Positions 26,603-35,642 are shown, counted from the stretch's first letter. The stretch: DNA of 64,000 nucleotides from Amycolatopsis decaplanina DSM 44594 (GCF_000342005.1 NZ_AOHO01000069.1:124001-188000), one strand, 5' to 3'. Notes: generated by a model not told the origin, from the sequence alone. Made by a program: numbers and translations.

Positions 26603-26884
26603 ATGGGTTTCTTCTCGTGGATCGTGTTCGGTGCCATCGCCGGATGGCTGGCCAATGTCGTGGTGGGCGGCCCGGACCGGCGGGGCGGCTGCCTGTTCAG
26701 CATCCTGATCGGCGTGCTCGGCGCGGCGCTGGGCGGTTTCATCTACCGCCTCGCGACAGGTACCGAGCGGACCTTCGAGTTCGACTTCCCCAGCTTCGGC
26801 GTCGCCATTCTCGGTTCGATCGTGTTGCTCGCCCTGCTGCGGCTGGTGCGCGGCTCCGGACGGAGCGACTCCTATCGCCGGTGA
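26603..26884 (+). CDS. GlsB/YeaQ/YmgE-family small membrane protein
   Basis: The 93-residue protein begins MGFFSWIVFGAIAGWLAN and contains the family Gly motif GCLFSILIGVLGAALGGFI, with a third hydrophobic segment near residues 68-83. Family members are transglycosylase-associated or stress-induced membrane proteins of unclear function. It is divergent from the ArsR-MFS operon and shares the operator region. Confidence 0.88.
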   Translation: MGFFSWIVFGAIAGWLANVVVGGPDRRGGCLFSILIGVLGAALGGFIYRLATGTERTFEFDFPSFGVAILGSIVLLALLRLVRGSGRSDSYRR

Positions 26885-26963
26885 TCGACGGAGTGACCGT
26901 TGGTAACGGTTTTCTCGCGACCGGCGATCACGGGCGTCCGGCGAACTAGAGTGGGACGTTCGC

Positions 26964-27191
26964 TCAGTTCCAGTGGCCGCGTCCGGGTGCATGTGCCGTC
27001 GGGGGGCATGTGCATCCGGACGCGCGTGCCTCGGCGATGACCGAGGCGGCGCGGACGGGGTCGACGAGCGGAGGCATCGGCGCCGCCGAAATGTCCCTCT
27101 TCCAGGCGCGGAACAGCTCGGCGAGTCGCTCGCCTGCGGGGTCCGGGCTGGCGGGCATTCGCGGGTCCTCAAGGTCGGCTATCGGCGTCAA
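26964..27191 (-). CDS. Small hypothetical protein (75 residues)
   Basis: The frame runs from the ATG at 27191 (a second ATG is at 27158) and contains RLAELFRAWKRDISAAPMPPLVDPVRAASVIAEAR (key part: AELFRAWKRDI, PMPPLVD). The compact helical core followed by a Cys-Pro tail looks like a real small actinobacterial protein, but I cannot name a family. The last 15 codons lie in an imperfect hairpin (26978-27024), so the 3' end may double as a terminator. It is divergent from psd with 169 bases between, in which I see nothing else. Confidence 0.45.
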   Translation of the reverse strand: MTPIADLEDPRMPASPDPAGERLAELFRAWKRDISAAPMPPLVDPVRAASVIAEARASGCTCPPTAHAPGRGHWN

Positions 27192-27360
27192 TTACCTAGA
27201 GTTATCGCGTATTTCGACCTTCCGTTACCGGGATGTGGTCCCGCCCACCCGGCGTGGGGAAACCCTTCCGGGGGACGCCACGGTCCGCTTCCGGACAGGG
27301 CGGTAGCGTGGTGGCTCTTCCTGTCCCGACCCCCGACACGAACTGCGGTGAACCCGACCA

Positions 27361-28089
27361 ATGAGCGGCAACCGGCCGGAAGCCACTGGTAACCCTCTCG
27401 CGCACGCCGTGAAGCTGGCCCGCGAGACCGTCCCGCCGATGCACCCGGCCGGCAGGCCGTTCGTGTTCGGCGGTCTCGCCGCGACGCTGGTGCTGCGGAG
27501 GTTCTCCAAGCGCCTCGGCGTCGTCGGCGCGCTCGCGACGGCCGCCACGGCCGCGTTCTTCCGTGAGCCCAAGCGCGTCCCGCCCGCCCAGTCCGGCCTC
27601 GCGGTCGCGTCGGCGGACGGTCTGGTCTCGCTGATCGAGGAGGCCGTGCCGCCGCCCGAGCTGGGCCTGCCGGCCGAACCGCGGATGCGGGTGAGCGTGT
27701 TCCTGTCGGTGTTCGACGTGCACGTCCAGCGGGTCCCGGCGTCGGGTGTGATCGAGCGGGTCGCGTACCGGCCCGGGAAATTCCTGTCCGCGGACCTGGA
27801 CAAGGCGAGCGAGGACAACGAGCGCAACTCCGTGCTCATGCGCACCGAAGACGGCCACGAGCTCGTCGTGGTGCAGATCGCCGGCCTGGTGGCCCGGCGC
27901 ATCCTCTGTGAGATCCGCGAGGGTGACAAGGTCGGCGTCGGCGCGACGTACGGCATCATCCGCTTCGGCTCGCGAGTCGACCTGTACCTGCCGCCGGGCA
28001 GCAAGGTCCTCGTCTCGAAGGGCCAGCGCACGATCGGCGGGGAGACCCCGATCGCCGAGCTGCCCACGGCGCCGCACCCGGAAGGCTGA
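27361..28089 (+). CDS. psd: Phosphatidylserine decarboxylase proenzyme
   Basis: The 242-residue protein makes phosphatidylethanolamine from phosphatidylserine. Motifs include MHPAGRPF, FFREPKRVPP, SVFLSVFDVHVQRVPASG (key part: DVHVQRVP), RNSVLM and the C-terminal RFGSRVDLYLP, where the FGS turn is the self-cleavage site that creates the pyruvoyl group on Ser. The short length fits the actinobacterial PSD-A type. Three bases separate it from pssA, so the two consecutive pathway enzymes form an operon. Confidence 0.95.
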   Translation: MSGNRPEATGNPLAHAVKLARETVPPMHPAGRPFVFGGLAATLVLRRFSKRLGVVGALATAATAAFFREPKRVPPAQSGLAVASADGLVSLIEEAVPPPELGLPAEPRMRVSVFLSVFDVHVQRVPASGVIERVAYRPGKFLSADLDKASEDNERNSVLMRTEDGHELVVVQIAGLVARRILCEIREGDKVGVGATYGIIRFGSRVDLYLPPGSKVLVSKGQRTIGGETPIAELPTAPHPEG

Positions 28090-28092
28090 TCC

Positions 28093-29064
28093 ATGGTCCG
28101 TGTGACCACTCCCGGCGTGCGGCTGCTGCCGAACGCCATCACGGTGCTCGCCCTGTGCGCCGGTCTGTCGTCGGTGCAGTTCGCGCTGATCGGCAACTAT
28201 CCGATGGCGATCGCGTCGATCGGGATCGCCGCGGTCCTCGACAGTCTCGACGGCCGGATCGCGCGGCTGCTCGACGCGACTTCGAAGATGGGCCAGGAGC
28301 TCGACTCGCTGTCCGACGGCATCTCGTTCGGTGTCGCGCCCGCGCTGGTGCTGTACGTCTGGCACGCGGAGGGCGAGCGGATCGGCTGGGTGGCGTCGCT
28401 GATCTTCGCGGTCTGCATGATCCTGCGGCTGGCGCGGTTCAACACACTGATCGAGGACACCGAACAGCCGCCGTACGCGGGCGAGTTCTTCGTCGGCGTG
28501 CCCGCGCCCGCCGGCGGCCTGCTGGCGATGCTGCCGCTGATCCTGGAGCTGCAGTTCGGGCAGGGCTGGTGGTCGCATCAGTACGTAGTGTGGGTGTGGA
28601 CGATCGCCGTCGCCGCGCTGCTGATCAGCCGGATCCCGACGCTTTCGCTGAAGACGGTGAAGGCGCCGCCGAAGGCGATCGCGCCACTGCTGGTCGGGGT
28701 GGGCCTGCTGGCCGCCGCGATCATCCAGTTCCCGCTGGTGGCGCTGGCGATCGCGCTGGTGCTGTACCTGGCGCACATCCCGTACTCGGTGTACCGGCAC
28801 CGCTGGCTCGCCAACCACCCGGAGGCGTGGATGGCGCCGCCGCGGGAACGGCGCGCGATCCGGCGTTCTTCGAGCCGGCGCCGGCTGGGCCTGCGCCCAC
28901 CGCTGCGGCGCGTGGTGGCAGGCGCCGCTCAGCGGGTCCGGCTGCAACGGGGTGAACAGCACGTCGCGCGCGCTCCGCGCACCATCAGCACCGACAAGGA
29001 CCGGGACAACGGCCGTGGCCCGCGACGCCGCTCGTGGCGGCGGATCGGCCTCCGCAAGCGCTGA
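28093..29064 (+). CDS. pssA: CDP-diacylglycerol-serine O-phosphatidyltransferase
   Basis: This 323-residue membrane enzyme makes phosphatidylserine for the adjacent decarboxylase. The CDP-alcohol phosphatidyltransferase signature D-G-x2-A-R-x8-G-x3-D-x3-D is exact in LDGRIARLLDATSKMGQELD and the following SLSD. About seven to eight membrane segments follow. The last 75 residues are an unusually long, Arg-rich basic tail (RRSSSRRRLGLRPP, RRRSWRRIGLRKR), which could bind anionic lipid or be cytoplasmic disorder. It follows psd by 3 bases; the order psd-pssA-AAA ATPase is the same as in mycobacteria. Confidence 0.95.
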   Translation: MVRVTTPGVRLLPNAITVLALCAGLSSVQFALIGNYPMAIASIGIAAVLDSLDGRIARLLDATSKMGQELDSLSDGISFGVAPALVLYVWHAEGERIGWVASLIFAVCMILRLARFNTLIEDTEQPPYAGEFFVGVPAPAGGLLAMLPLILELQFGQGWWSHQYVVWVWTIAVAALLISRIPTLSLKTVKAPPKAIAPLLVGVGLLAAAIIQFPLVALAIALVLYLAHIPYSVYRHRWLANHPEAWMAPPRERRAIRRSSSRRRLGLRPPLRRVVAGAAQRVRLQRGEQHVARAPRTISTDKDRDNGRGPRRRSWRRIGLRKR

Positions 29065-29179
29065 CCTCGCGGCTCAGAACGCCCCAGCCCAGCCCCCGCC
29101 CGTCCCGGGGGACGGCCCCGCGCCCAGCGTATCGGCACCCCCTGACGGGGTCCGGGAAAACCGGGGACCCGGGCGAGAG

Positions 29180-29208
29180 TTGTCCACAATGGGTCGGGCC
29201 TGTGGATA
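29180..29208. promoter_or_regulatory. Pair of DnaA-box-like 9-mers
   Basis: TTGTCCACA at 29180-29188 matches the high-GC actinobacterial DnaA box, and CTGTGGATA (29200-29208) is the inverted form of TATCCACAG. They lie 11-39 bases before the AAA ATPase start. DnaA control is possible, but two boxes can also occur by chance. Confidence 0.4.
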
Positions 29209-29218
29209 GGGTGGCGGG

Positions 29219-31498
29219 GTGAGCGCACCCCAGATCACGCTGACCGTCCGGCACACCCCGTCCGCCTTGGACTCCCGCCGCGGCGTCGTCCGGCTGCACC
29301 CCGAAGTCCTCGACGCGCTCGGCTTGATGGCCTGGGACGCCGTCCGCGTCACCGGTGCGCGGGTCAGCTCGGCGCTGGCCGCCCCGTCGGACGCGGAGGG
29401 GATCCCGGGCGTGATCCTCCTCGACGACGTCACGATGTCGAACCTCGGCGTGACCGAAGGGTCGGAAGTGGTCGTCGCGCCGGCGGAGGTGTCGGCCGCG
29501 AAAACGGTCACCGTGGCGGGTTCGCGCATCGCGAGCGTGTCGCTCTCCCCGCACACCCTGCGGCTCGCCCTGATCGGCAAGGTGCTGACCGTCGGCGACG
29601 CCGTTTCCCTGCTCCCCCAGGATCTCGCGCCCGCGCCGGGCTCCGACGTCTCCGCGGTCCGCGGCCGGCTTTCCCGCGCCATCGGCATGACGTGGACGAA
29701 CGAGCTGCTCACCGTCACCGCCACCGAGCCGTCGGGACCGGTCGCCGTCGGACCGTCCACGGTGGTCAGCTGGCGCGACGGCGCCCGCACCGGCGAGGCC
29801 GCGCCCGCCGCCGCACCGGCCCGCGCCGGGACGACGCTGGTGCGCAGCACGCCCGCCACCCCGCACGAGGATTTCATCGACGCCGAGATCGTCGAAGACG
29901 AGCGGATCGACGAAGTCGCCGAGGAGTCCGTGCCACCTCTGTCGGACCTCGCCGGCTCCGAATCGGCCGCACGCAAGCTCGCCGAATGGTTCGACCTGGC
30001 CTTCCACCGCCCGGAACTGCTGGCGAAACTCGGGACGTCGGCGCATCTCGGGGTCCTGCTGTCCGGGCCGGAAGGCGTCGGGAAGGCGACGCTGGTCCGC
30101 GCCGTGGCACAGGCCGAGAAGGTGCGGGTGGTGTCGCTCGCGGCGCCGAACATTGCCGTCCTCGACCCGAACGTGGCCGCGGCGCGGCTGCGTGAGGCGA
30201 TCGAACAGGCCACCCGCGACGAAGACCCCGCCGTCCTGCTGATCACCGACATCGACGCGCTGCTGCCCGCGTCCCAGCCGCCGCCGCTCGCGACGGTCGT
30301 CCTCGACGATCTGCGCAAAGCCTTGCGCAACAAGGGTTTCGCTGTCGTCGCCACCACCGGGCGGGCCGAGTCCACCGATCCCAGGCTGCGTGCCGCCGAC
30401 CTGCTCGACCGTGAACTCGGCCTGCCGCTCCCGGACGCGAAGACCCGCACGGAACTGCTGCGCGTGCTCCTGCGCGACGCCCCGCTGGAGCCCGGCGTCG
30501 ACGTCGGCCCGATCGCCGAGCGCACCCCCGGCTTCGTGGCAGCGGACCTCGTCGCGCTCCGCCGCGACGCCGCCCTCCGTGCCGCGCTGCGGCAGCGTGA
30601 CGTCGACGAGCCGCGGATCTCCCAGCAGGATCTGCTCGACGCCCTGACCACCGTCCGTCCCATCTCGATGTCCACTTCGGACAATCTGGCGACCGGCGGG
30701 CTGACTCTCGACGACGTCGGCAACATGACCGACGTCAAGCAGTCGCTCACCGAGGCGGTGCTGTGGCCGCTGCGCTACCCGGACTCGTTCGCCCGCCTCG
30801 GCGTCGATCCGCCGCGCGGCGTGCTCCTGTACGGGCCGCCCGGAGGCGGCAAGACGTTCCTGGTCCGCGCGCTCGCCGGCACCGGCGCGCTGAACGTCTT
30901 CGCGGTCAAAGGCGCCGAACTGATGGACAAATGGGTCGGCGAGTCGGAGCGCGCGGTGCGGGAACTCTTCCGCCGTGCCGCCGAGGCCGCGCCGTCGCTG
31001 ATCTTCCTCGACGAGATCGACGCGCTCGCCCCGCGCCGCGGCCAGTCGTCGGACTCCGGCGTGTCGGACCGGGTGGTCGCGGCCCTGCTGACCGAATTGG
31101 ACGGTGTCGAGCCGATGCGCGAGGTCGTCGTCCTCGGTGCGACGAACCGGCCGGAGCTGGTCGATCCGGCCCTGCTGCGGCCGGGGCGGCTGGAGCGCCG
31201 CGTCTACGTCCCGCCGCCGGACGCGCACGCGCGTGAGGCGATCCTGGCCGCCAGCGCCAAGAACACGCCGCTCGCGTCCGATGTGGACCTCGCGGCGTAC
31301 GCGGCCACTTTGGACGGTTACTCGGCGGCGGACTGCGCGGCGCTGATCCGCGAGGCCGCGCTGACCGCGATGCGGGAGTCGCTGGAGGCCAAGGAGGTCA
31401 CCGCCGCGCATCTGACGAAGGCGGCCGAGACCGTGCGGCCGTCCCTCGACCCGGCCCAGCTCGCGGCTCTGGAGGCCTACGCGCAGACCCAGGTGTGA
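29219..31498 (+). CDS. Cdc48/VCP-like AAA ATPase with two AAA modules
   Basis: The 759-residue protein starts at a GTG at 29219. An N-terminal beta-rich domain of about 190 residues resembles the Cdc48 N-domain double-psi barrel. The first AAA module (about 240-470) has a weak Walker A (SGPEGVGKATLV) and a LLITDIDAL Walker B lacking the usual catalytic Glu, so it may bind rather than hydrolyse ATP. The second (about 480-740) is canonical: GPPGGGKTFLV, IFLDEIDAL, sensor ATNRPEL and RPGRLERRVYVPP with arginine fingers (key part: RPGRLE). It is a protein-remodelling ATPase corresponding to mycobacterial Rv0435c. The partner is unknown. Confidence 0.92.
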   Translation: MSAPQITLTVRHTPSALDSRRGVVRLHPEVLDALGLMAWDAVRVTGARVSSALAAPSDAEGIPGVILLDDVTMSNLGVTEGSEVVVAPAEVSAAKTVTVAGSRIASVSLSPHTLRLALIGKVLTVGDAVSLLPQDLAPAPGSDVSAVRGRLSRAIGMTWTNELLTVTATEPSGPVAVGPSTVVSWRDGARTGEAAPAAAPARAGTTLVRSTPATPHEDFIDAEIVEDERIDEVAEESVPPLSDLAGSESAARKLAEWFDLAFHRPELLAKLGTSAHLGVLLSGPEGVGKATLVRAVAQAEKVRVVSLAAPNIAVLDPNVAAARLREAIEQATRDEDPAVLLITDIDALLPASQPPPLATVVLDDLRKALRNKGFAVVATTGRAESTDPRLRAADLLDRELGLPLPDAKTRTELLRVLLRDAPLEPGVDVGPIAERTPGFVAADLVALRRDAALRAALRQRDVDEPRISQQDLLDALTTVRPISMSTSDNLATGGLTLDDVGNMTDVKQSLTEAVLWPLRYPDSFARLGVDPPRGVLLYGPPGGGKTFLVRALAGTGALNVFAVKGAELMDKWVGESERAVRELFRRAAEAAPSLIFLDEIDALAPRRGQSSDSGVSDRVVAALLTELDGVEPMREVVVLGATNRPELVDPALLRPGRLERRVYVPPPDAHAREAILAASAKNTPLASDVDLAAYAATLDGYSAADCAALIREAALTAMRESLEAKEVTAAHLTKAAETVRPSLDPAQLAALEAYAQTQV

Positions 31499-31556
31499 AG
31501 TACATGAAGGCCCCCTTCCTTGCGCCAGGCGCAAGGAAGGGGGCCTTCATGTACTT
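31498..31556. terminator. 59-bp perfect palindrome filling a convergent gap
   Basis: Arms of 29 bases (31498-31526 and 31528-31556) pair perfectly about one base. The first base is the last base of the ATPase stop codon, and the last is immediately before the stop codon of the convergent LytR_C gene. The core contains CATGAAGGCCCCCTTCC, linking it to the palindromes at 13114 and 51881. It is a likely bidirectional terminator. Confidence 0.82.
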
Positions 31557-32192
31557 CTAGGAGCCGTCTTTGTCGTTGGCCTTGTAGTCCTTGGTGAGGA
31601 TGACGATCACGCCAGGGCCGATGTTCTTGATCTCCTCGAACCTCGGCTCGGCGCGGAAACCGAACTCCAGCGCCAGCGCCTTCGCGGCCGCTTCCTCGTC
31701 GGTGCCAGGCCGGTAGTAGGCCACGGTCTCGGGGAGCCTGCCGGGATAGCCCTTGACCTCGGAGACGTTCCAGCCGGAGGCGCGGAAGTCCTTCGCGGCC
31801 TGCTCGGCGAGGCCCTGGATCGTGCTGTTGTTGTAGACCCGCACCGTCACCCACTTGTGCGACGCCTGCTGATCGCCACCAGGCTGGCCCGGACCGGGCC
31901 CGCCGGTCTGACCGGGCTGGCTCGCCGGCGGCGCGGAACTCGCGGGCGCGCTCGACGGCGGCGCCGACGAGGCGGGCGGCGTGCTGGCCGAAGGCGAGCC
32001 CGGTGCCGGGGACGAAGGCTGGGGCGCGCCGTCCGAAGTGGTGGGCGTGGTGCCGGGCGGTGTGGCGGTGTCCGAGTCACCGCCGCCGCTGGTCAGGGTG
32101 ATCCCGCCGATCACGGCGGCGATCACGGCGACACCGACCAAGGCCAGTCCGGCGGCCTTCATCGGCCGGGACAGGCCCGAAAACAGACTCAT
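31557..32192 (-). CDS. LytR_C-domain membrane protein (Rv0431-like)
   Basis: The 211-residue protein has a short cytoplasmic start, one membrane segment near residues 12-34 (AAGLALVGVAVIAAVIGGI), a Ser/Pro/Thr-rich linker of about 70 residues and a C-terminal LytR_C domain (about 112-200): VTVRVYNNSTIQGLAEQAAKDFRASGW (key part: VYNNSTIQGLA), YYRPGTDEEAA and a final VIVILTKDY. Mycobacterial Rv0431 has the same design and sits in the same neighbourhood. It overlaps the DUF3263 stop by 4 bases, so they are co-translated. Confidence 0.9.
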   Translation of the reverse strand: MSLFSGLSRPMKAAGLALVGVAVIAAVIGGITLTSGGGDSDTATPPGTTPTTSDGAPQPSSPAPGSPSASTPPASSAPPSSAPASSAPPASQPGQTGGPGPGQPGGDQQASHKWVTVRVYNNSTIQGLAEQAAKDFRASGWNVSEVKGYPGRLPETVAYYRPGTDEEAAAKALALEFGFRAEPRFEEIKNIGPGVIVILTKDYKANDKDGS

Positions 32193-32500
32193 GAGAGATC
32201 GATCCCCAGTCGCCGGGCCGCGCGATTGCGCTGCCGGGCCGCTCGCGTCTTTCGCAGGCGCTTCACCAACATCGGATCGGCCTGCATGGCTTCGGTCTTC
32301 TCGAGTAGCCGGTTCAGCAACTGGTAGTAGCGCGTCGACGACATAGAGAAGCGTTCACGGATGGCCTGTTCCTTCGCGCCGGCGTACTTCCACCACTGCC
32401 GTTCGAACGCGAGCATTTCGAGCTCGCGCTCGCTGAGGCCGTTCACGGTCTCCGACGGGGACGGCTGGTCGGGCTCAGCCATCGACTCCGCGGCGTCCAT
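32189..32500 (-). CDS. DUF3263 family small protein (Rv0430-like)
   Basis: The ATG at 32500 (MDAAESMAEP) has GAGGAG a few bases upstream and gives 103 residues. The conserved core is LSERELEMLAFERQWWKYAGAKEQAIRERF (key part: FERQWWKYAGAKE) and STRYYQLLNRLL, a HTH-like pattern ending in a basic tail RQRNRAARRLG. DUF3263 proteins are small actinobacterial proteins of unknown function, always close to def and the LytR_C gene. It is divergent from def with a 158-base gap. Confidence 0.9.
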   Translation of the reverse strand: MDAAESMAEPDQPSPSETVNGLSERELEMLAFERQWWKYAGAKEQAIRERFSMSSTRYYQLLNRLLEKTEAMQADPMLVKRLRKTRAARQRNRAARRLGIDLS

Positions 32501-32658
32501 CCGACTCCTCGCAATCAGGTCAGTGCTCGGCGGGCGTGAAACCACAGGCTTGTCATTCCGCGGCGCCATTAGACCACGGATGCGGCGCCCGGCCTCGGTA
32601 TCGGCGTCGGCGCGTCACGGGTAAGGGTGTACCAGAAGGGTCCGACTAAACTGCGCGC

Positions 32659-33231
32659 GTGACCGTCCATCCCATCGTGATCGCCGGCGAGCCCGTGCTG
32701 CACAACCCGACTCGGGAGATCACCGAGTTCGACGCCAAGCTGCGCACCCTTGTCGACGACATGTTCGAGACCATGTACGCCGCCGAAGGGGTGGGCCTCG
32801 CGGCCAACCAGATCGGCCTCGACCTGCGCGTGTTCGTCTACGACTGCCCCGACGACGAGGGCACGCACCACAAGGGCGTCGTGGTGAACCCGAAGCTCGA
32901 GACATCGGAGATCCCGGAGACGATGCCGGATCCGGACGACGACTGGGAAGGCTGCCTGTCGGCGCCCGGCGAGTCGTACCCGACCGGACGCGCTTCGTGG
33001 GCGAAGGTCACCGGCTTCGACGTCGACGGCGATCCGATCGAGGTCGAAGGCACCGGCTACCTCGCGCGCTGCCTGCAGCACGAGACCGACCACCTGGACG
33101 GCTTCATCTACCTCGACCGGCTGGTCGGGCGTCACGCCCGCGCGGCGAAGAAGATGCTCAAGGCGAACAAGTGGGGTGTTCCGGGCAACTCGTGGCTGCC
33201 GGAGGCGCGGGCCGAGAGCGCCGGCGACTGA
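32659..33231 (+). CDS. def: Peptide deformylase
   Basis: The enzyme removes the formyl group from nascent proteins. It starts at a GTG at 32659 and has 190 residues. All three metal-site motifs are present: GVGLAANQIG near residue 45, EGCLSAPG near 96 and QHETDHLDG near 139, giving Cys and two His ligands plus the catalytic Glu. The EGCLSAPGE insert (GCLS with PDDDWEG ahead) is typical of actinobacterial type I deformylases. It stands alone, opposite the DUF3263-LytR_C operon. Confidence 0.96.
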   Translation: MTVHPIVIAGEPVLHNPTREITEFDAKLRTLVDDMFETMYAAEGVGLAANQIGLDLRVFVYDCPDDEGTHHKGVVVNPKLETSEIPETMPDPDDDWEGCLSAPGESYPTGRASWAKVTGFDVDGDPIEVEGTGYLARCLQHETDHLDGFIYLDRLVGRHARAAKKMLKANKWGVPGNSWLPEARAESAGD

Positions 33232-33247
33232 CCTTCAGCGCCTAGCC

Positions 33248-33293
33248 CTCGTGAGTGGTAAGGACGGTTCTAACCGTCCTTACCACTCACGAG
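33248..33293. repeat. 46-bp perfect palindrome, GTGAGTGGTAAGG family
   Basis: Arms of 22 bases (33248-33269 and 33272-33293) pair perfectly with a ct centre; the arm begins CTCGTGAGTGGTAAGG. It fills the gap between def and the convergent glucoamylase gene, ending 9 bases before the latter's stop. Confidence 0.82.
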
Positions 33294-33301
33294 ACGCGAG
33301 G

Positions 33302-35470
33302 TCAGCAGCCCAGGAAGTGACACCGCACGACGCGCGGCTGCTCGATCACCTTCCCGGCCTGCACCGACCAGGCGAGCCGGAGGTACTGGGCGTGCGTCCA
33401 GGCCAGCGGCGTCGCGGACGCGGTCGGAGTGCCCGGCGGGAAGCCCGTCTGTCCCGAAGGCGCGTTCTCGTCCCAGACCTGCTCCGGCATCGTGTCCCCG
33501 GAACTGCTGACACGCCCCAGGTCGCGAAGCCGTTTCGCGGCCGTACCCCGGTCACCGGCGGCGAGGTCGTACTCGCCGCGTTCACCCGCGAGCAGCGGCC
33601 ACAGCCGCCCGAAGGTGGTCCGGCTTTCGGCCGGGAACGTGTAGTCCCACGGCGAGCCGTCGGCCTTCTCGCCGTACCCGTCCTTCGTGTACCGGTGCCA
33701 GAACTGACCCGTCGGGGTGGTGAACGCGATGTCGGCGTCGGTGACCTTGACGCTGTTCCTGATCACCGGATCGTCGGCGCGGTAGATGCCCAGCCTCACC
33801 AGTTCGAGGAAGCCGGCGTCGGTCACGGCACGCTGGTCCATGGTCACGCTGGAGTTACCCAGGTTGTACTTCGTGCCGTTGTTCGCGTCGCCGTCCTTGG
33901 TCAGCCGGACGAAGTACGGGTCCTTCGACAGCGGACCGTTCGTGGTCACCGTCCACCGGGCGAGTTCCGTCTTGAAGGCGTCGGCGGTCGCGAGGTAGCG
34001 CCGCGCGTCGGCATCGGCGCCGTTCGCCTTGGCGATGTCGGCCGCGCAGACCAGCCCGGCGATCACCGCGGCGATCGTCGAGGGCGAGTAGCCGTCCTGC
34101 TCTTCCCAGCGCTCCTGCTGGCTGTACGGCGACGCGTGCCCGTTGTCCGCCTTGTAGGACAACAGGAATTCCGCCGCCTTGCGCACACCCCGCCAGGTCT
34201 TGGCGTCGGTGCGGCCGAGCTGCTGCGCGAGCACGATCGGCAGCGCGGTCTCGTCGAGCTGGATGGACGTCCAGTACGGCGTGCCGTCGACATGGCTGTT
34301 CTGCGGCAGGTGCCCGTCCGGCAACTGCTGCGTGCCGAACATGTAGTCCACCGACCGGTCGGCGGCGTCGCGGTCGCCGGCGGCGAGCAGACCCGTCGCG
34401 ATCTGGTAGAGGTCACGCGGCCAGACCAGGTGATACGTGCCCGACGGCGACCACTCCGGGTCGTTGTTCCCGAATCGCCACGGCATGCTCGGCGACGCGA
34501 TGAGCGCCCCTTGATGGATCTTGTCCTCGCTCGCCGCGAGCATGAGCACGGACGCCTGGTACAAGTCCCGTTCGCGCTTGGTCTCGAGGGACGACGGCGC
34601 GTCCTTCACCCGGCGGAGATACTGTGTCCAGCCCCGATCGTACGCGCGGGCGACGTCGGCGAATCCACGCCGCAGAGAGGCTTCCGCGTTCGCGAGCGCG
34701 TCGGAGTCCTTCGCGCCCATGCCGAGCGAAAGCGTGAAGTCCCGCGAGCGGACACCGTCGGCGGAAGTCTGCCCGGTGATCAGCACGTTTCCCTTGGCCG
34801 CGGTCGCGTAATCCTTGAGCCTGAAGGATTTCGTCAGCTGGGCGATGCCGTCGGAGGCACCCGCGTAACCCACGGAAGTGCGTGAGAACGCCGGTTCCGC
34901 GGCCAGCGCGGCCGCGGTCTTCGCGTCGGACGCGGTCGCGCTCGTGCCGTTCGAGCGCGCGGAGTCGTCGGAACCCTCGTTGGTGAGATCGGGATCCGCG
35001 ACCGCGTACACCTGGTACGGACGGCCGGTCAGCGAGACGAAGTCGACGTCGATCAGCACACTCGTGCGCGCCGGGTCGGTGACGTAGGTCTTGCGGAGCT
35101 TCCAGCGGCGCTGGTCGTCGGTGATGGTCTGTTCGTAGGTGAGGCCGCCGGTGCGGCGCACCCGCTGCGCCTTGGCCGAGGAATCGACGGTGGCGAAGCT
35201 CGTCCCGTCGGTGACGACGAGATCGAGCGCCCGCACACTCGGCGTCGACAGATCCGGGTAGTAGACCTCGGACATCCGGCCACCCTGCAGCGTGAACCAG
35301 ACGTTGCTGGCACGTTCGCGGGCGGTGCCGAAGCCGGTCTTGTCCGCCGGAAGCCAGCTCGGATGGGCGCCGGGCGCTCCCGGCGCCTCACCGCCCTGCG
35401 CCGCGGCCACCGCCGGGACCAGCCCCGCGATCAGCACGCCCGCCAGCGCGGGGAACATGAGTTTTCGCAT
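33302..35470 (-). CDS. Secreted GH15 glucoamylase/glucodextranase-type enzyme
   Basis: The ATG at 35470 (MRKLMFPALAGV) gives 722 residues with a Sec signal peptide ending at AVAAA-QGG. Residues 30-290 form the N-terminal beta-sandwich of prokaryotic GH15 enzymes (NVWFTLQGGRMSEVYYP). The alpha/alpha barrel follows, with HLVWPRDLYQIATG, LPQNSHVDGTPYW, the catalytic-acid region EEQDGYSPSTIAA and the general-base PEQVWDE near residue 675. The end RVVRCHFLGC lacks a starch-binding or wall-anchoring domain. It should release glucose from alpha-glucans outside the cell. It is divergent from thiC. Confidence 0.92.
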   Translation of the reverse strand: MRKLMFPALAGVLIAGLVPAVAAAQGGEAPGAPGAHPSWLPADKTGFGTARERASNVWFTLQGGRMSEVYYPDLSTPSVRALDLVVTDGTSFATVDSSAKAQRVRRTGGLTYEQTITDDQRRWKLRKTYVTDPARTSVLIDVDFVSLTGRPYQVYAVADPDLTNEGSDDSARSNGTSATASDAKTAAALAAEPAFSRTSVGYAGASDGIAQLTKSFRLKDYATAAKGNVLITGQTSADGVRSRDFTLSLGMGAKDSDALANAEASLRRGFADVARAYDRGWTQYLRRVKDAPSSLETKRERDLYQASVLMLAASEDKIHQGALIASPSMPWRFGNNDPEWSPSGTYHLVWPRDLYQIATGLLAAGDRDAADRSVDYMFGTQQLPDGHLPQNSHVDGTPYWTSIQLDETALPIVLAQQLGRTDAKTWRGVRKAAEFLLSYKADNGHASPYSQQERWEEQDGYSPSTIAAVIAGLVCAADIAKANGADADARRYLATADAFKTELARWTVTTNGPLSKDPYFVRLTKDGDANNGTKYNLGNSSVTMDQRAVTDAGFLELVRLGIYRADDPVIRNSVKVTDADIAFTTPTGQFWHRYTKDGYGEKADGSPWDYTFPAESRTTFGRLWPLLAGERGEYDLAAGDRGTAAKRLRDLGRVSSSGDTMPEQVWDENAPSGQTGFPPGTPTASATPLAWTHAQYLRLAWSVQAGKVIEQPRVVRCHFLGC

Positions 35471-35642
35471 ATCCACCCCAGACTTCTGTAACGGTGCAGA
35501 ACCCTCGGGATTCTGTCGTGAATCCCCAGCGCGCACAGGACCCGAACCGGTGAACCACCAACACTGTCGACAAGTCACCACCCGAGGGCGGGTTGATTGA
35601 TCCGGCCCCGGCGTGGCATGGTCGGGGCACAACCAAACAACC

